Positions 33,501 through 45,256 of a stretch of 64,000 nt of DNA are shown in pieces. Where the stretch lies: the NCBI RefSeq assembly GCF_024679245.1, contig NC_090173.1:53209518-53273517 (forward strand), read 5' to 3'. This DNA comes from Pseudorasbora parva (Eukaryota; Chordata; Actinopteri; Cypriniformes; Gobionidae). The notes beneath the pieces are model-generated. The model was not told where the DNA came from and searched no databases. It worked only from the letters and a program-made list of their open reading frames with translations. How positions within the stretch are numbered: the first letter of the stretch is position 1; each line of letters opens with the position of its first letter. The translations under genes and the position numbers were made by a program.

Positions 33501-34682
33501 CACAAAATTAACTGTAGATAAATTGTAACTGAAAAATTAATAAAAAACTGCACAATTTATAAAAACCAGCAACTGTTACAGAGATGAATACAAATATATA
33601 TTGTTATAATACCCTTCTATTTTGAAGCACTCCATCAGAAGAAGACACCACCACTTTCTAATGAAAGCCATGTCCATCTGAAAGATGTGTGACATTGACA
33701 GATACTATATTAGCATATACATGGCAAAAAAAAAACAAAAAACAGTAAAAACAAAAAAACAAAAAAACACTGAGACTTTATCCTGCAGTCATTTCCACAG
33801 TGATGGCGTGGCAATCCCTAAAAGCAAAAAAAAAAAAGGTAACATACATGTCAAAAGCCATTGCCATCTCAGTTACATTATGAAATTTACATGGAATATA
33901 ATAATATTTGTTTGGAGAGGCTAAATATGCATTTATTAATCACTGCAATATTATGCCCAGTCTTTTGAGTATAGCTCCAAGGATATAAAAAACATTTGTG
34001 CAAGATTCATACAGAAATTAAAATAAAAAAAATAAAGGATTAATTTTAATCGTTTTAATCCTTCACAGCAAAAATATATCAGTACAGGCTATAAAAACGT
34101 AGCCAAAGTATAAATGGCTGAACTTGTCAAACATTATGCATCATTTAGACAGACTAATAGTGCAACCAGGCAGTCAGCGCAGTTATAATATTTTATTCTT
34201 AACTATGGTAAAACAATGAGTGTTCAGCAAGTTTGCCCTCTAATACAGTAGCTACAGGTAATCGTACACACCCTTAACAACATGCTTTTGTCATCTTTTT
34301 AAGTTTAATTAATGTGCTGGCAGCTGGCTAGATGTATTATAGTCATTAAAAATCAAAAAGGATTTAATAAATCTCAGCCACGCCACGATCAAGAACATCA
34401 AAATAGTTAATAAAACTAGCACACAAATTCCTAATTCGTCTGAATTAATTATTAATTCATAGTTAGCAGCTCTCACTTTGGCTCTTTTGTTTCGTTTAAA
34501 CGTTATAATATAAAACTTGATTGAATATCGGTACTCACAGTCTGATCAGTGTCCATCGTCCATCTTAAATTAGTGTTTTGGTGATTCGGTGGTGGGTGGT
34601 GCTGTCACAAAAAACTAGGGTCCTAGAACTGCGGTCTTAGAACTGGGGTCCTGAAACTGCAGCCTCCGGTTGTGCAGGAATA
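30520..34682. mobile_element. TIR element enclosing an R2-like LINE piece
   Basis: The left end begins TATTCCTGCACAACCGGAGG and the right end is its reverse complement (CCTCCGGTTGTGCAGGAATA, ending 34682). The similarity extends about 75-90 bp inward, through CTGCAGTTTCAGGACC and TTTTTTGTGACAG. The right arm has one extra copy of a TTCTAAGACC-type module, and the left has another CTGCAGTTTCAGGACCTCAG module at about 30621-30640. No transposase is present; the only coding material is a LINE fragment on plus. No target-site duplication is secure. Interpretation: a non-autonomous DNA element carrying a captured or inserted LINE fragment. Confidence 0.65.
31110..33120 (+). pseudogene. R2-like LINE with restriction-like endonuclease
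   Basis: The fragment begins near the last reverse transcriptase motifs (RASRWVVGGERTKNG, then the catalytic AYMDDMTIL box at about 31195-31221). It continues through thumb-like sequence to a zinc-knuckle CPLCPTPATLKHILSGC (C-2-C-7-H-4-C) near 32196-32250. It ends with RPDLVLWSPSLKSVYIIELT, then WE and EAYERKKLRY. The PD...E-L-T pattern matches the restriction-like endonuclease at the C-terminus of R2/NeSL-type LINEs. Frameshifts near 31305 and 31590 and a TGA near 31904 break it; the last 300 codons to 32884 are open. The 3' region includes a long T-rich tract (about 32957-32990). It is 5' truncated and inactive. Confidence 0.7.
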
Positions 34683-34802
34683 CCCTTCTCGTTTTATGTG
34701 ACTTTTTAGTAGCTTGTTTTGTGATGTTCAGAGTTGATCTGTGTATCTGAGATGCTGTTTGTCACCATTGTTGAGATTCATACACTGATTATTGATGTCT
34801 GT

Positions 34803-35505
34803 GAGTGTCTAATGCAACAAAGTAGTTTGTAATCTTTTTTGTGCAGAATTTCATCCTATTATCTACACAGAGCTGTTGTAATTAATAATGTAAAATCAAC
34901 ACATGCCCCATATAGTTAGACATTTTTCTCAGAATGATATTAGTTGATCCAGTCACTAAATGATGATTATGTTAATAATGTTAATCAAAACATCATCAAC
35001 ACCTGAACAGATGTTCTCTGTTTTTTTTTTTTTTTTTTTTTTTTTTGCCAAAATGTGTGTTCCAAACACACAGTTAAAGCAGTCAGAAAAAATAACTAAT
35101 GGTAAAAAGCCAAGGGCCAAGAGCCCTACTAAAGCAAACACTGATCTCCATAATGGTGACTTAAAATGGTGACTCTGTCCTTCAGTGATTCTGCTTGTTA
35201 TCATCAGGTGTCTTCACTAATGGCCAATCATCACTTAATTAATCTCTTAATTATCTCATTATCTTTAACACTTCTCCAGAGTTACTTAACACTTAACACT
35301 CTTGAGTGTGGAGCCAAATAAACTCTGAGGAGAGCTGTGTAGGTCCGGTACTACGGTGCTTTCGAGTGTGCCTTTCCAGCTCTAGTAGCTGCTTTTCTTT
35401 GGTATGTCTTCAACATCTGGGGGTGAAAGGGAAATACTGAGGCTTGCAAGAAAACGGGATAGGTGTGATACCTCCTTGGAGAAGGAAGGAAGCTGAGGCA
35501 TTAAG
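34803..35505. other. No gene; T-run and possible LINE 5' UTR
   Basis: Contains a T-run at about 35021-35046. The last 150 bases before the ATG at 35506 could be the 5' untranslated region of the I-like LINE that starts there. No other signal. Confidence 0.35.
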
Positions 35506-35790
35506 ATGGCAAAGACTGTGTTGGAGTATAAGATTGTTTACAAATTAAAAGACCAAATAGGTGAAGGGTTTAGGGGTATGAATCCACTTAAGATAGCTGA
35601 GTCTTTAAAGAGTATTAGTGAACGTTTTAGAGAGCAGGTTGTCCTAAATGGTGCATTGTTGGTGTTTTGCACTGGTGGTGAGCAGCTTGCAAAAGCTAAA
35701 AAAATAAATAAAATCTGTGGAAAAAAAGTTGACGTTACAGTTGCAGAACAGCATGGGGAGGTGGTGAAGGGAGTCATTTATGGAGTTTGA
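35506..35790 (+). pseudogene. I/Nimb-type LINE ORF1, N-terminal piece
   Basis: A 94-codon frame starting MAKTVLEYKIVYKLKDQIGE, with GMNPLKIAESL and NGALLVFCTGGEQLAKAKKI. It resembles the start of the gag-like ORF1 of I-clade/Nimb LINEs in fish, which coats the element RNA. It stops at 35790 exactly where a different repeat begins, so the rest of the LINE is missing or displaced. Assignment is by recalled pattern only. Confidence 0.4.
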
Positions 35791-36437
35791 AGCTAGGAAC
35801 ACACCAAGACGACGCCGATCAACTAGTGGCGACGAAAGCAAACTGCTGAGTCGGCTCACGTTGGCTCACGTCGGCAGCGTCTTGGGTCCAAAGCGGTCCA
35901 AAGTTGCCCTGACATATGGCGCTCGCTTTGTGTCATTTCTTTCCTAACCACGCTTAAAGGCGTGTTAACGTGCGTGTGACATGCGTGTGGAGAACGTCTG
36001 CCCGTCTGAACGTCTGCCCGTCTACACGTCTGCCCCTCCAATGCCCGATAATTAAGCTATTATTAAAAAAGATTAAGCAATTTAGATGAAGTAGTAATTA
36101 TTAAATTACATTAAGTAAAAGCACATTCATAGCTATAACATTATAGTAATGAATTGTTCCAATTCTTTCAAAAACACAAATATATATAGTTAATAATACC
36201 CACACAACTCCTGTCAGACTAGTGCAAGTGTTTTCTACTGGTGTGCTGTTTGGAACTATATTTTCATTGACTATTGTGAGAAATCATGCCTGTCCTTAAC
36301 AGTTTATCTGCAGGCATTCTGGTTTTCTAATGATTTATTTTTTATAAGCTAAAAATGCACATAGTAAACAAATATTTACAGATTTGTTTTACTTGGTATT
36401 TTCCCTTAACTTTTGTCTCAATTGGCAGTTAAGTTTC

Positions 36438-36576
<139 letters not shown>

Positions 36577-36699
36577 GTATTATACAATTCTGTCATTATT
36601 GGAATTCTTGTAAGAACAGATTGACATTAATAGAAGTCAAATAAACCGCAGCTTTTTGACTGTCTCAGTTTGGGTAAATCCACTTGTGGTTCATTTATT

Positions 36700-37781
<1,082 letters not shown>

Positions 37782-38380
37782 ATTGTCTTTATAAAGTATA
37801 TTTACTGTATCATCTAAAATACAAATGGACTACTGCAATACAGTAAGTATACAGTACAGTACAGAAAGCTGTCTGATTATACCCGTTTTGTCTACAAACG
37901 TTTTAATTATTAAAGACACTGTTGTTCTCCCAACATTTGGCTATATAACTTTTGACACACCTCAGTTGTTTAAGGTCATGGTTGAGAACATAATCTGGAA
38001 TAGTGTCCCTTATTTCAACATGTCCACAATCTCCACCTCTTCTACTGTTCTGCCTACCCTTCTACCACACATCCTTACTCTTCTTCTTCCCAGCTGTTGG
38101 CCTGTTTGTTTCATTTGTTGTTCTTCCATTATTTTCATGTGTAACACACTCTGTCTATTTATGCTTGCCAAATGAAGCTTCATGAGATGCACTCTGATCT
38201 ACTTCAAAGAACTGGCTGATCATTGGTTGATTTAATGCTTTGCATTGCCCTTCATTAGAGAAATTCAAAATGTATGGCCGAGAAAAGCTTGCTATCATCA
38301 AAACATTAAAATATAGCATGTCATGGGAACCAACAACTTCACATCTTCACATACAATTAGGCTATATTAAAAAGGTTTAT

Positions 38381-38440
38381 AATGATTCACTTCTGGGTAA
38401 TAGAATATATATAAATTATATTACCCAGAACTGAATCATT
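38381..38440. repeat. 22-bp inverted repeat beside AT tract
   Basis: The arm 38381-38402 (AATGATTCACTTCTGGGTAA then TA) and arm 38419-38440 (the reverse complement with one mismatch) are separated by 16 AT-rich bases. This is a short foldback immediately before the AT microsatellite in which the DD37E element sits. Confidence 0.8.
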
Positions 38441-38446
38441 CTTTTC

Positions 38447-38448
<2 letters not shown>

Positions 38449-38536
<88 letters not shown>
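38449..38536. repeat. AT microsatellite, insertion site of transposon
   Basis: (TA)n running directly into the transposon's left end. It supplies the TA dinucleotide that Tc1/mariner elements use as target. Confidence 0.97.
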
Positions 38537-38539
<3 letters not shown>

Positions 38540-38715
38540 GGAGTGCAGAATTATTAGGCAAATGAGTATTTTGACCACATCATCCTCGTTATGCATGTTG
38601 TCTTACTCCAAGCTGTATAGGCTGGAAAGCCTACTACTAATTAAGCATATTAGGTGATGTGCATCTCTGTAATGAGAAGGGGTGTGGTCTAATGACATCA
38701 ACACCCTATATCAGG

Positions 38716-38737
38716 TGTGCATAATTATTAGGCAACT
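38716..38737 (+). promoter_or_regulatory. Inner transposase-binding-site candidate, left
   Basis: TGTGCATAATTATTAGGCAA shares ATTATTAGGCAA with the outer end at 38537. It has a mirror copy at 39889-39910. It lies 18 bp before the transposase ATG, so binding here could also repress the gene; that is inference. Confidence 0.6.
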
Positions 38738-38754
38738 TCCTTTCCTTTGGCAAA

Positions 38755-39771
38755 ATGGGTCAAAAGAAGGACTTGACAGGCTCAGAAAAGTCAAAAATAG
38801 TGAGATATATTGCAGAGGGATGCAGCAGTCTTAAAATAGCCAAGCTTCTGAAGCGTGATCATCGAACAATCAAGCGTTTCATTCAAAATAGTCAACAGGG
38901 TCGCAAGAAGCGTGTGGAAAAACCAAGGCGCAAAATAACTGCCCGTGAACTGAGAAAAGTCAAGCGTGCAGCTGCCAAGATGCCACTTGCCACCAGTTTG
39001 GCCATATTTCAGAGCTGCAACATCACTGGAGTGCCCAAAAGCACAAGGTGTGCAATACTCAGAGACATGGCCAAGGTAAGAAAGGCAGAAAGTCGACCAC
39101 CACTGAACAAGACACACAAGCTGAAACGTCAAGACTGGGCCAAGAAATATCTCAAGACTGATTTTTCTAAGGTTTTATGGACTGATGAAATGAGAGTGAG
39201 TCTTGATGGGCCAGATGGATGGGCCCGTGGCTGGATTGGTAAAGGGCAGAGAGCTCCAGTCCGACTCAGACGCCAGCAAGGTGGAGGTGGAGTACTGGTT
39301 TGGGCTGGTATCATCAAAGATGAGCTTGTGGGGCCTTTTCGGGTTGAGGATGGAGTCAAGCTCAACTCCCAGTCCTACTGCCAGTTTCTGGAAGACACCT
39401 TCTTCAAGCAGTGGTACAGGAAGAAGTCTGCATCCTTCAAGAAAAACATGATTTTCATGCAGGACAATGCTCCATCACACGCGTCCAAGTACTCCACAGC
39501 GTGGCTGGCAAGAAAGGGTATAAAAGAAGAAAATCTAATGATATGGCCTCCTTGTTCACCTGATCTGAACCCCATTGAGAACCTGTGGTCCATCATCAAA
39601 TGTGCGATTTACAAGGAGGGAAAACAGTCCACCTCTCTGAACAGTGTCTGGGAGGCTGTGGTTGCTGCTGCACGCAATGTTGATGGTGAACAGATCAAAA
39701 CACTGACAGAATCCATGGATGGCAGGCTTTTGAGTGTCCTTGTAAAGAGAGGTGGCTATATTGGTCACTGA
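38755..39771 (+). CDS. Tc1/mariner transposase, DD37E type
   Basis: 338 residues with no stop or frameshift. It cuts out and reinserts its own element at TA sites. The N-terminus holds paired helix-turn-helix DNA-binding domains: LTGSEKSKIVRYIAEGCSSL, KIAKLLKRDHRTIKRFI, and the second about residues 60-110. A basic KPRRK linker sits between. The catalytic triad is visible: VLWTDEM (first Asp), FMQDNAPSHAS (second Asp) and DLNPIENLW (Glu). I count 37 residues between the second Asp and the Glu, so DD37E rather than the usual DD34E. A DD37E lineage in teleosts (TRT/traveler) is recalled from the literature. The GGGGVLVWAG glycine-rich stretch is also present. The start ATG at 38755 is the first in frame. 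AATAAA lies at about 39849 after the stop. Confidence 0.92.
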   Translation: MGQKKDLTGSEKSKIVRYIAEGCSSLKIAKLLKRDHRTIKRFIQNSQQGRKKRVEKPRRKITARELRKVKRAAAKMPLATSLAIFQSCNITGVPKSTRCAILRDMAKVRKAESRPPLNKTHKLKRQDWAKKYLKTDFSKVLWTDEMRVSLDGPDGWARGWIGKGQRAPVRLRRQQGGGGVLVWAGIIKDELVGPFRVEDGVKLNSQSYCQFLEDTFFKQWYRKKSASFKKNMIFMQDNAPSHASKYSTAWLARKGIKEENLMIWPPCSPDLNPIENLWSIIKCAIYKEGKQSTSLNSVWEAVVAAARNVDGEQIKTLTESMDGRLLSVLVKRGGYIGH

Positions 39772-41039
39772 TTTGTTTTTGTTTGGTTTTTGAGTGTCAG
39801 AAATGTATATTTGTGAATGTTGAGGTGTTATATTGGTTTCACTGGTAAAAATAAATAATTGAAATGGGTATAAATTTGTTTTTTGTTAAGTTGCCTAATA
39901 ATTATGCACAGTAATAGTCACCTGCACACACAGATATCCCCCTAAAATAGCTAAAACTAAAACTTCCAAAAATATTCAGCTTTGATATTAATGAGTTTTT
40001 TGTGTTCATTGAGAACATGGTTGTTGTTCAATAATAAAATTAATCCTCAAATATACAACTTGCCTAATAATTCTGCACTCCCTGTGTATATATATATATA
40101 TATAATGAAAATTAACTGCCAATTGAGACAAAAATTTGAGGAAAAATACCAAGTAAAACACAAATTTGTAAATATTTATATATTTTTTTATGTTTCCGTA
40201 ATAAGCAGTTTTAGCTTAGAAAAAAGAAATCATTAGAAAACCAGAAGAATGCCTGCAGATAAACTGTTAAGGACAGGCATGATTTCTCACAATAGTCAAT
40301 GAAAATATAGTTCCAAACAGCACACCAGTAGAAAACACTTGCACTAGTCTGACAGGAGTTGTGTGGGTATTATTACATATATATTTGTTTTTGAAAGAAT
40401 AGGTTGAACATTTTCCAGTAATCTTAATAGTACAGTTCATTGCTGCCATCTATTGGAGGTTTTCATTTCGGCAACCCGGTTCAAATGAGCTTTCAAGAAG
40501 TGCACGATTTTTGAAAAGAAATTCAGAATATACTCAAGTAATGCATCTACTCTACTATGATTCTTTTTATTTATTATTGTATATAGGCTATGCTAAACCC
40601 ATGTTAGTTTTTACTGTTGTGATGTTAGTTTTTATATTTATTATTATTATAATTTTTTTTTATTAAATCACAAACCAAATAGTATTTTCTTGATATTCTT
40701 CAAGGAAAGATATGCTTATGCACTATATGTTAAATAGCAATTAATGTGCTTATCGGGCATTAGACGTGCAGACGTTCAGACGTACAGACGTTCTCCACAC
40801 GTTCAGACGTCCAGACGTTCTCCACACGTTCAGACGTTTTTTTTTTTTTTTTTTTTTTTTTTTATTAATGCAAAAGAGAGATGACATGTCTATAATATAC
40901 AAGTTTGTAACAATGCACAATAATACAAAGGATGCATCAACAATATGTCCAATGTCATCAGAAAATAAAGGCAAGAAAGAATAAAGTAAAGAGAAGAAAG
41001 ATAATAGAACAAGAACATTAGAAAATGAGGGTAAGATAT

Positions 41040-44000
41040 TTATACATCAGTTAGGGTATGCAGATTAAAGTCATTACATATAGAGGTCGTTTTACTTGCT
41101 TTCTTATTTAAAGAGGATGATATAGTGCTAAGATATATGTTAAATTCTTTCAAAAAGACACAAAAAATTGGCTTGTTGTTAGTGAATTTACATTTGTGGA
41201 TATAGAATTTACAAAGAATAAACATTAAATTTATAACAAAGACAGCGTTGTTTTTACTAGGGTCGCAGCCATAATGACCAAAAATAATGTCTTTAAAAGT
41301 TATGGATATGCCTTGCTGGATATTATCATTAATAAAGGCCTCAATATTTTTCCAAAGTTGTTTGACATAGTAGCATGACCAAAATAAATGATAAACAGTT
41401 TCTATATGGACTTGACAAAATGAACATCTTATATCAATATCTGTTTTAAATTTCCTCATGAAATGTTTAACAGGGTAAAATTTATTTATTATTTTGAAAG
41501 ACACTTCTTTTACTTTATTGGTCAGAAAGTATTTTTGTTGCAAGGACCAAATCTTTTTCCAATTTAAATTTATAAATAAATTATTCCAATAAGAGATTGA
41601 GGGAGATACAGAGATGATATTTTCAAGAAAAAGGGATCTAACCTTATAATTTCTATCCCTCTTTCTAGAAAAACATATTGTACCTATAGGGGTTTCTGTT
41701 GGTTGAGGAATAGTAATATTAAGAGTAGAATGACTGCTGTTTTTTAAGAGCATGCTAATTCCTGATGGTATTGCTCCCATAACTATAGCAAATTCTTTGG
41801 GGGTAACTGGCAAATTATATTCACAAAGAAATTCAGTATAGGTCATTAATAAGCCTTAATTATTAAATAATTGATTTACTAAAAACAGACCATTTTTGAA
41901 CCACTGGTCCAAAAAAAGCATTCTATTTTTATATAAAATATTTTGATTGTTCCAAATAAAACATTTATGGGGGGTAAAATTGTGTTTATATATTAAAGCC
42001 CATGCCAAAAGTACCTGCTGGTGGAAATTTGAGAGTTTGATAGGAATTTTTGAAATACTGTAATTGCACATCAACAGAAAATGAATACCTCCAATATATG
42101 AAAAAGCTTGTTGTGGAAAAATATACCAAATGGAATGTTGATTTTTCAAATACCGATGAAGCCAATTTATTTTAAAGGTATAATTTAAGGAACTGAAATC
42201 TATAAGATTTAAGCCACCTTTATTATAGGTGTTCAGTATCACAGATCTTTTCAAATAATGTGTTTTGTTTTTCCAAACAAAATCTGTTAGGACTCTATCG
42301 ATCATATTACCAGTAGGTTTATCAACATAGAGAGACTGGGCAGCATAAGATAGACGAGATAGCCCCTCGGCTTTAGTAAGCAAAACTCTTCCTTTAAGAG
42401 AGAGAGCTCTTTGAAGCCAACAATTAAATTTTTTCTTTGTTTTTGCAATAATTGAATTAAAATTAGTAGCACATCTGTTTTTATCTTTAGTTATTTCTAT
42501 ACCAAGGTATTTAATCGTGCTTTTAACAGCTATCCCACAGATTGATGAAGCACTACAACTTTTAATGGGAAGTAGTTCACATTTATTAATATTTAGACTT
42601 AGCCCAGAGGCTTTAGAAAATGTTTGAAGGGTGTTTAGGGCTATTAAAATTTGAGATGAATCTTCTAAAAATAATGCTGTGTCATCAGCTAATTGACTAA
42701 TAATTAATTCTGTATTTCCAATTGTGATGCCTTTTAAATTACTCATTCTAATATGCATATTTAAAAATTGTACTGCAATTAAAAACAAATAAGGAGACAC
42801 TGGGCATCCCTGTCTAACTCCACGATCTAAAGAAAACCTGGGAGAGGTACCGTTGCTTAATTTAATTGAACTATTCCCATTTACATATAACACTTCAACC
42901 ATTTTACAAAATGAATCACCAAAGCCAATTTTTTTAAGTGCTTGAAATAAAAAATTATGTTCTAAAGTATCAAATGCTTTATAATAATCCAAAAAAAAGA
43001 TGAAGCTATTATTATTAATCATATCAGAGTAATCTAAAATGTCTAATATTAATCTTATATTATTAGATATGTGTCTATTTTGCATAAAGCCAGATTGAGT
43101 TTCATCAATAATATAATGTAATACTCCTTTTAATCTTTTGGCCAATACTAAGGCAATAATTTTGTAATCATTGTTTAATAACGTTATTGGACGCCAATTA
43201 TCTATTAAAGACAGGTTTTTATTTGGTTTTGGGATTAAGGTGATCAACCCTTGACATAAAGTCGGTGGAAGGAAAGATTTATTTATGCTTTCCTTGTAAA
43301 CATTCAACAAAAAAGGGGTTATACTTTTACTAAATGCATGATAAAATTCGGATGTTAAACCATCTGTACCAGGGGATTTGTTTGTTTTTAAAGACTTAAT
43401 TGCATCATCGATTTCTCTTAAAGTAATAGGGGTTTCACAAAAAGCTTGATCAGATTCACTTAATTGATTTATAGAAGAAAATGATTCAAAAAAGTCATGA
43501 GCATGTTGTTTGTTAAATTTAGAAGTATATAAATCGTTGTAGAATTTGGCACAAAAATTGGCAATGACTTTCTGGTCTTCACAAAGAGTTCCATCAATCA
43601 TAAGCTTTTCAATCTGGTTATATCTAATTTGTTGTCTTTCCAATCTAAAAAAGTAGGAGGAGTTTTGCTCACCTTTCTCCATCCATTTTTTCCGTGATCT
43701 AACAAATGCTCCCTCAGCTTTTTGTTTATAAAACTCATCTAATGCATTTTGATGATTAGAAAGTTCAACCTTTTCAGCATCCGATAAAACTGTTTTAGAT
43801 AGAAGATTTGAGATTTTGCATATTATAATATTCTCATCCTTTTTTTTCTTTTTAACCAATTGGCTACTAAAAGCACGTAGATATTTACCAATTTCGTATT
43901 TTGCTAATTCCCAATTACAGCAAAAACTGTTTTCCTTATTTGCTTTTTCCCAGTAATATACAATTATAAAATGTACTTTTTCCTTTACTTCCTTATAATT

Positions 44001-44774
44001 AAGCAAGGAGATATTCATTTTCCAATATGAGGTAGTTCTATGTAAATTAGTAGTATCTGAAAAAGGAATGCATATTGAGATGCATTTGTGATCGGAGAGA
44101 GGCGATGGAATAATATTAGAGGATACATTATTTAAATCTCTAGAGATAAGCCACATATCAATACGAGACTGGTGTGAAAGAGAATTATTACTCCAAGTAA
44201 ATATTTTTTGAGAAGGATGAGTATCTCGCCAGCAATCAACTAAAGAAAAACGTTGCATAAACATCTTTAAGTACAAATTTGAATTATCAGGAGACTTTGG
44301 GGGCCATCTGTCTAAGATGTTATCTAACGTCACATTAAAATCTCCTCCAAAAACTAAAAAGGAATTGGGGTATTTAGTTAACAATTTCAACACAAGTTCT
44401 TCCACTTGATCAAAAAGTTTTTCGTTTTTTTGTTGTTGATTAAACCCATAAATATTAACAATAACATATCTAACATTTGAAATTTCCATTACAAGACAGA
44501 TATAATGTCCACTTGGGTCATAATCAGAGCAAAGAATCTTCCCATTAAAACGGTTTCTAAGAATACAAACGCCAGCTGAATTACTTGTTCCATGAGCCAT
44601 CCATAAATCTGATCCCCACTGAGATCTCCAAAAATTATAATCCTCTTTGGTTGAGTGACATTCTTGCAGCAAGCAAAAATCTGAATTAAATTGTTTAAGA
44701 TATAGAAAAACCGCTTTCCTTTTAGTCAGGTTTCTTAACCCTCTAGTGTTAAAAGAAATTAAAGATAGAGACAT
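41040..44774 (-). pseudogene. L1-type ORF2, one in-frame stop
   Basis: Endonuclease and reverse transcriptase for target-primed reverse transcription. The first 972 codons (44774-41856) are open. An in-frame TAA at about 41856-41858 is followed, in the same frame, by 270 more codons ending at 41040. The N-terminal endonuclease has SLISFNTRGL, LLQECHS, GGDFNVTLD and SDHKCI. The reverse transcriptase shows TNKSPGTDGLTSEFY, FFLDYYKAFDTLEHNFLF, RGVRQGCPVSPYLF and QLADDTALFL, the catalytic pair being in LADD. The C-terminal part has CSFCQVHIETVYHLFWSCYY, a CCHC-like zinc knuckle. Apart from the single stop the frame is complete over about 1,240 codons, which is family-typical. Confidence 0.88.
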
Positions 44775-45256
44775 AAAACGAGAAAAGAAGTCTATTATAA
44801 AGGTAGATTAAACAAGTCTCAGAAAATGTGTAATAACAAATATACACAGAACGATGAGAACAGCAAACTCTGTGCCAATGCAAATAATGTTGTTCAATCT
44901 CAAGGGCAGGCTATAAAAAAATAAAAATAAAAAGAGTAATTGTAGTAATCCCACATTTAGTAGGCCTAGTATATGCATAATAATCGAGGTAGTCTTCAAA
45001 GTCTTCCTTGGTTTTATCTGTGAGCAACGAGTTGTTTTTTCCTCTTCTTTTTTCTCCCTTCTTCTTCAGAAGAGATTTTTTTAGATTAGATTGAACTCAA
45101 AAGATAAAAGAACTAAATAAATAAAGTCCGTTGAAGAGAAGATAATAAGAAAATAAAATAAATTCTCAGTTAAACAAACTGTTAGCTCACGCTCTCAGTA
45201 GGCTATATCACGAAAGGAGATTCGAATATCCAAATCAGGTAACGTTACATAAAGTT

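Larger units (their letters stand above)
30314..34802. repeat. Outer inverted repeat pair
   Basis: The 30314-30356 sequence (starting CACAGACATCAATAATCAGT) has an almost perfect reverse complement at about 34757-34802 (ACTGATTATTGATGTCTGTG). The pair encloses, at some distance, the TIR element at 30520-34682, giving two concentric inverted repeats. The likely reading is an older foldback or TIR element into which the inner element inserted. Confidence 0.7.
38537..40084 (+). mobile_element. Complete DD37E Tc1/mariner transposon
   Basis: The left end starts CAGGGAGTGCAGAATTATTA (38537) and the right end is its reverse complement, ending at CACTCCCTG (40084). Each end has a second, inner copy of the same motif with orientation preserved: TGTGCATAATTATTAGGCAA at 38716 and its complement at 39889-39910. 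So each roughly 200-bp terminal region holds two likely transposase-binding sites, the IR/DR layout. The left flank is TA; the right flank reads TG, one base from TA. One uninterrupted transposase gene lies inside. Length 1,548 bp. Intact ends plus an intact gene make this the best candidate for a recently active element in the window. Confidence 0.9.

Noticed and set aside
39129..39365. Antisense frames over the DD37E transposase (also at 38791-39132, 39375-39599, 39556-39768)
   Set aside because: They are shadows of the intact plus-strand transposase gene, with no motifs of their own.
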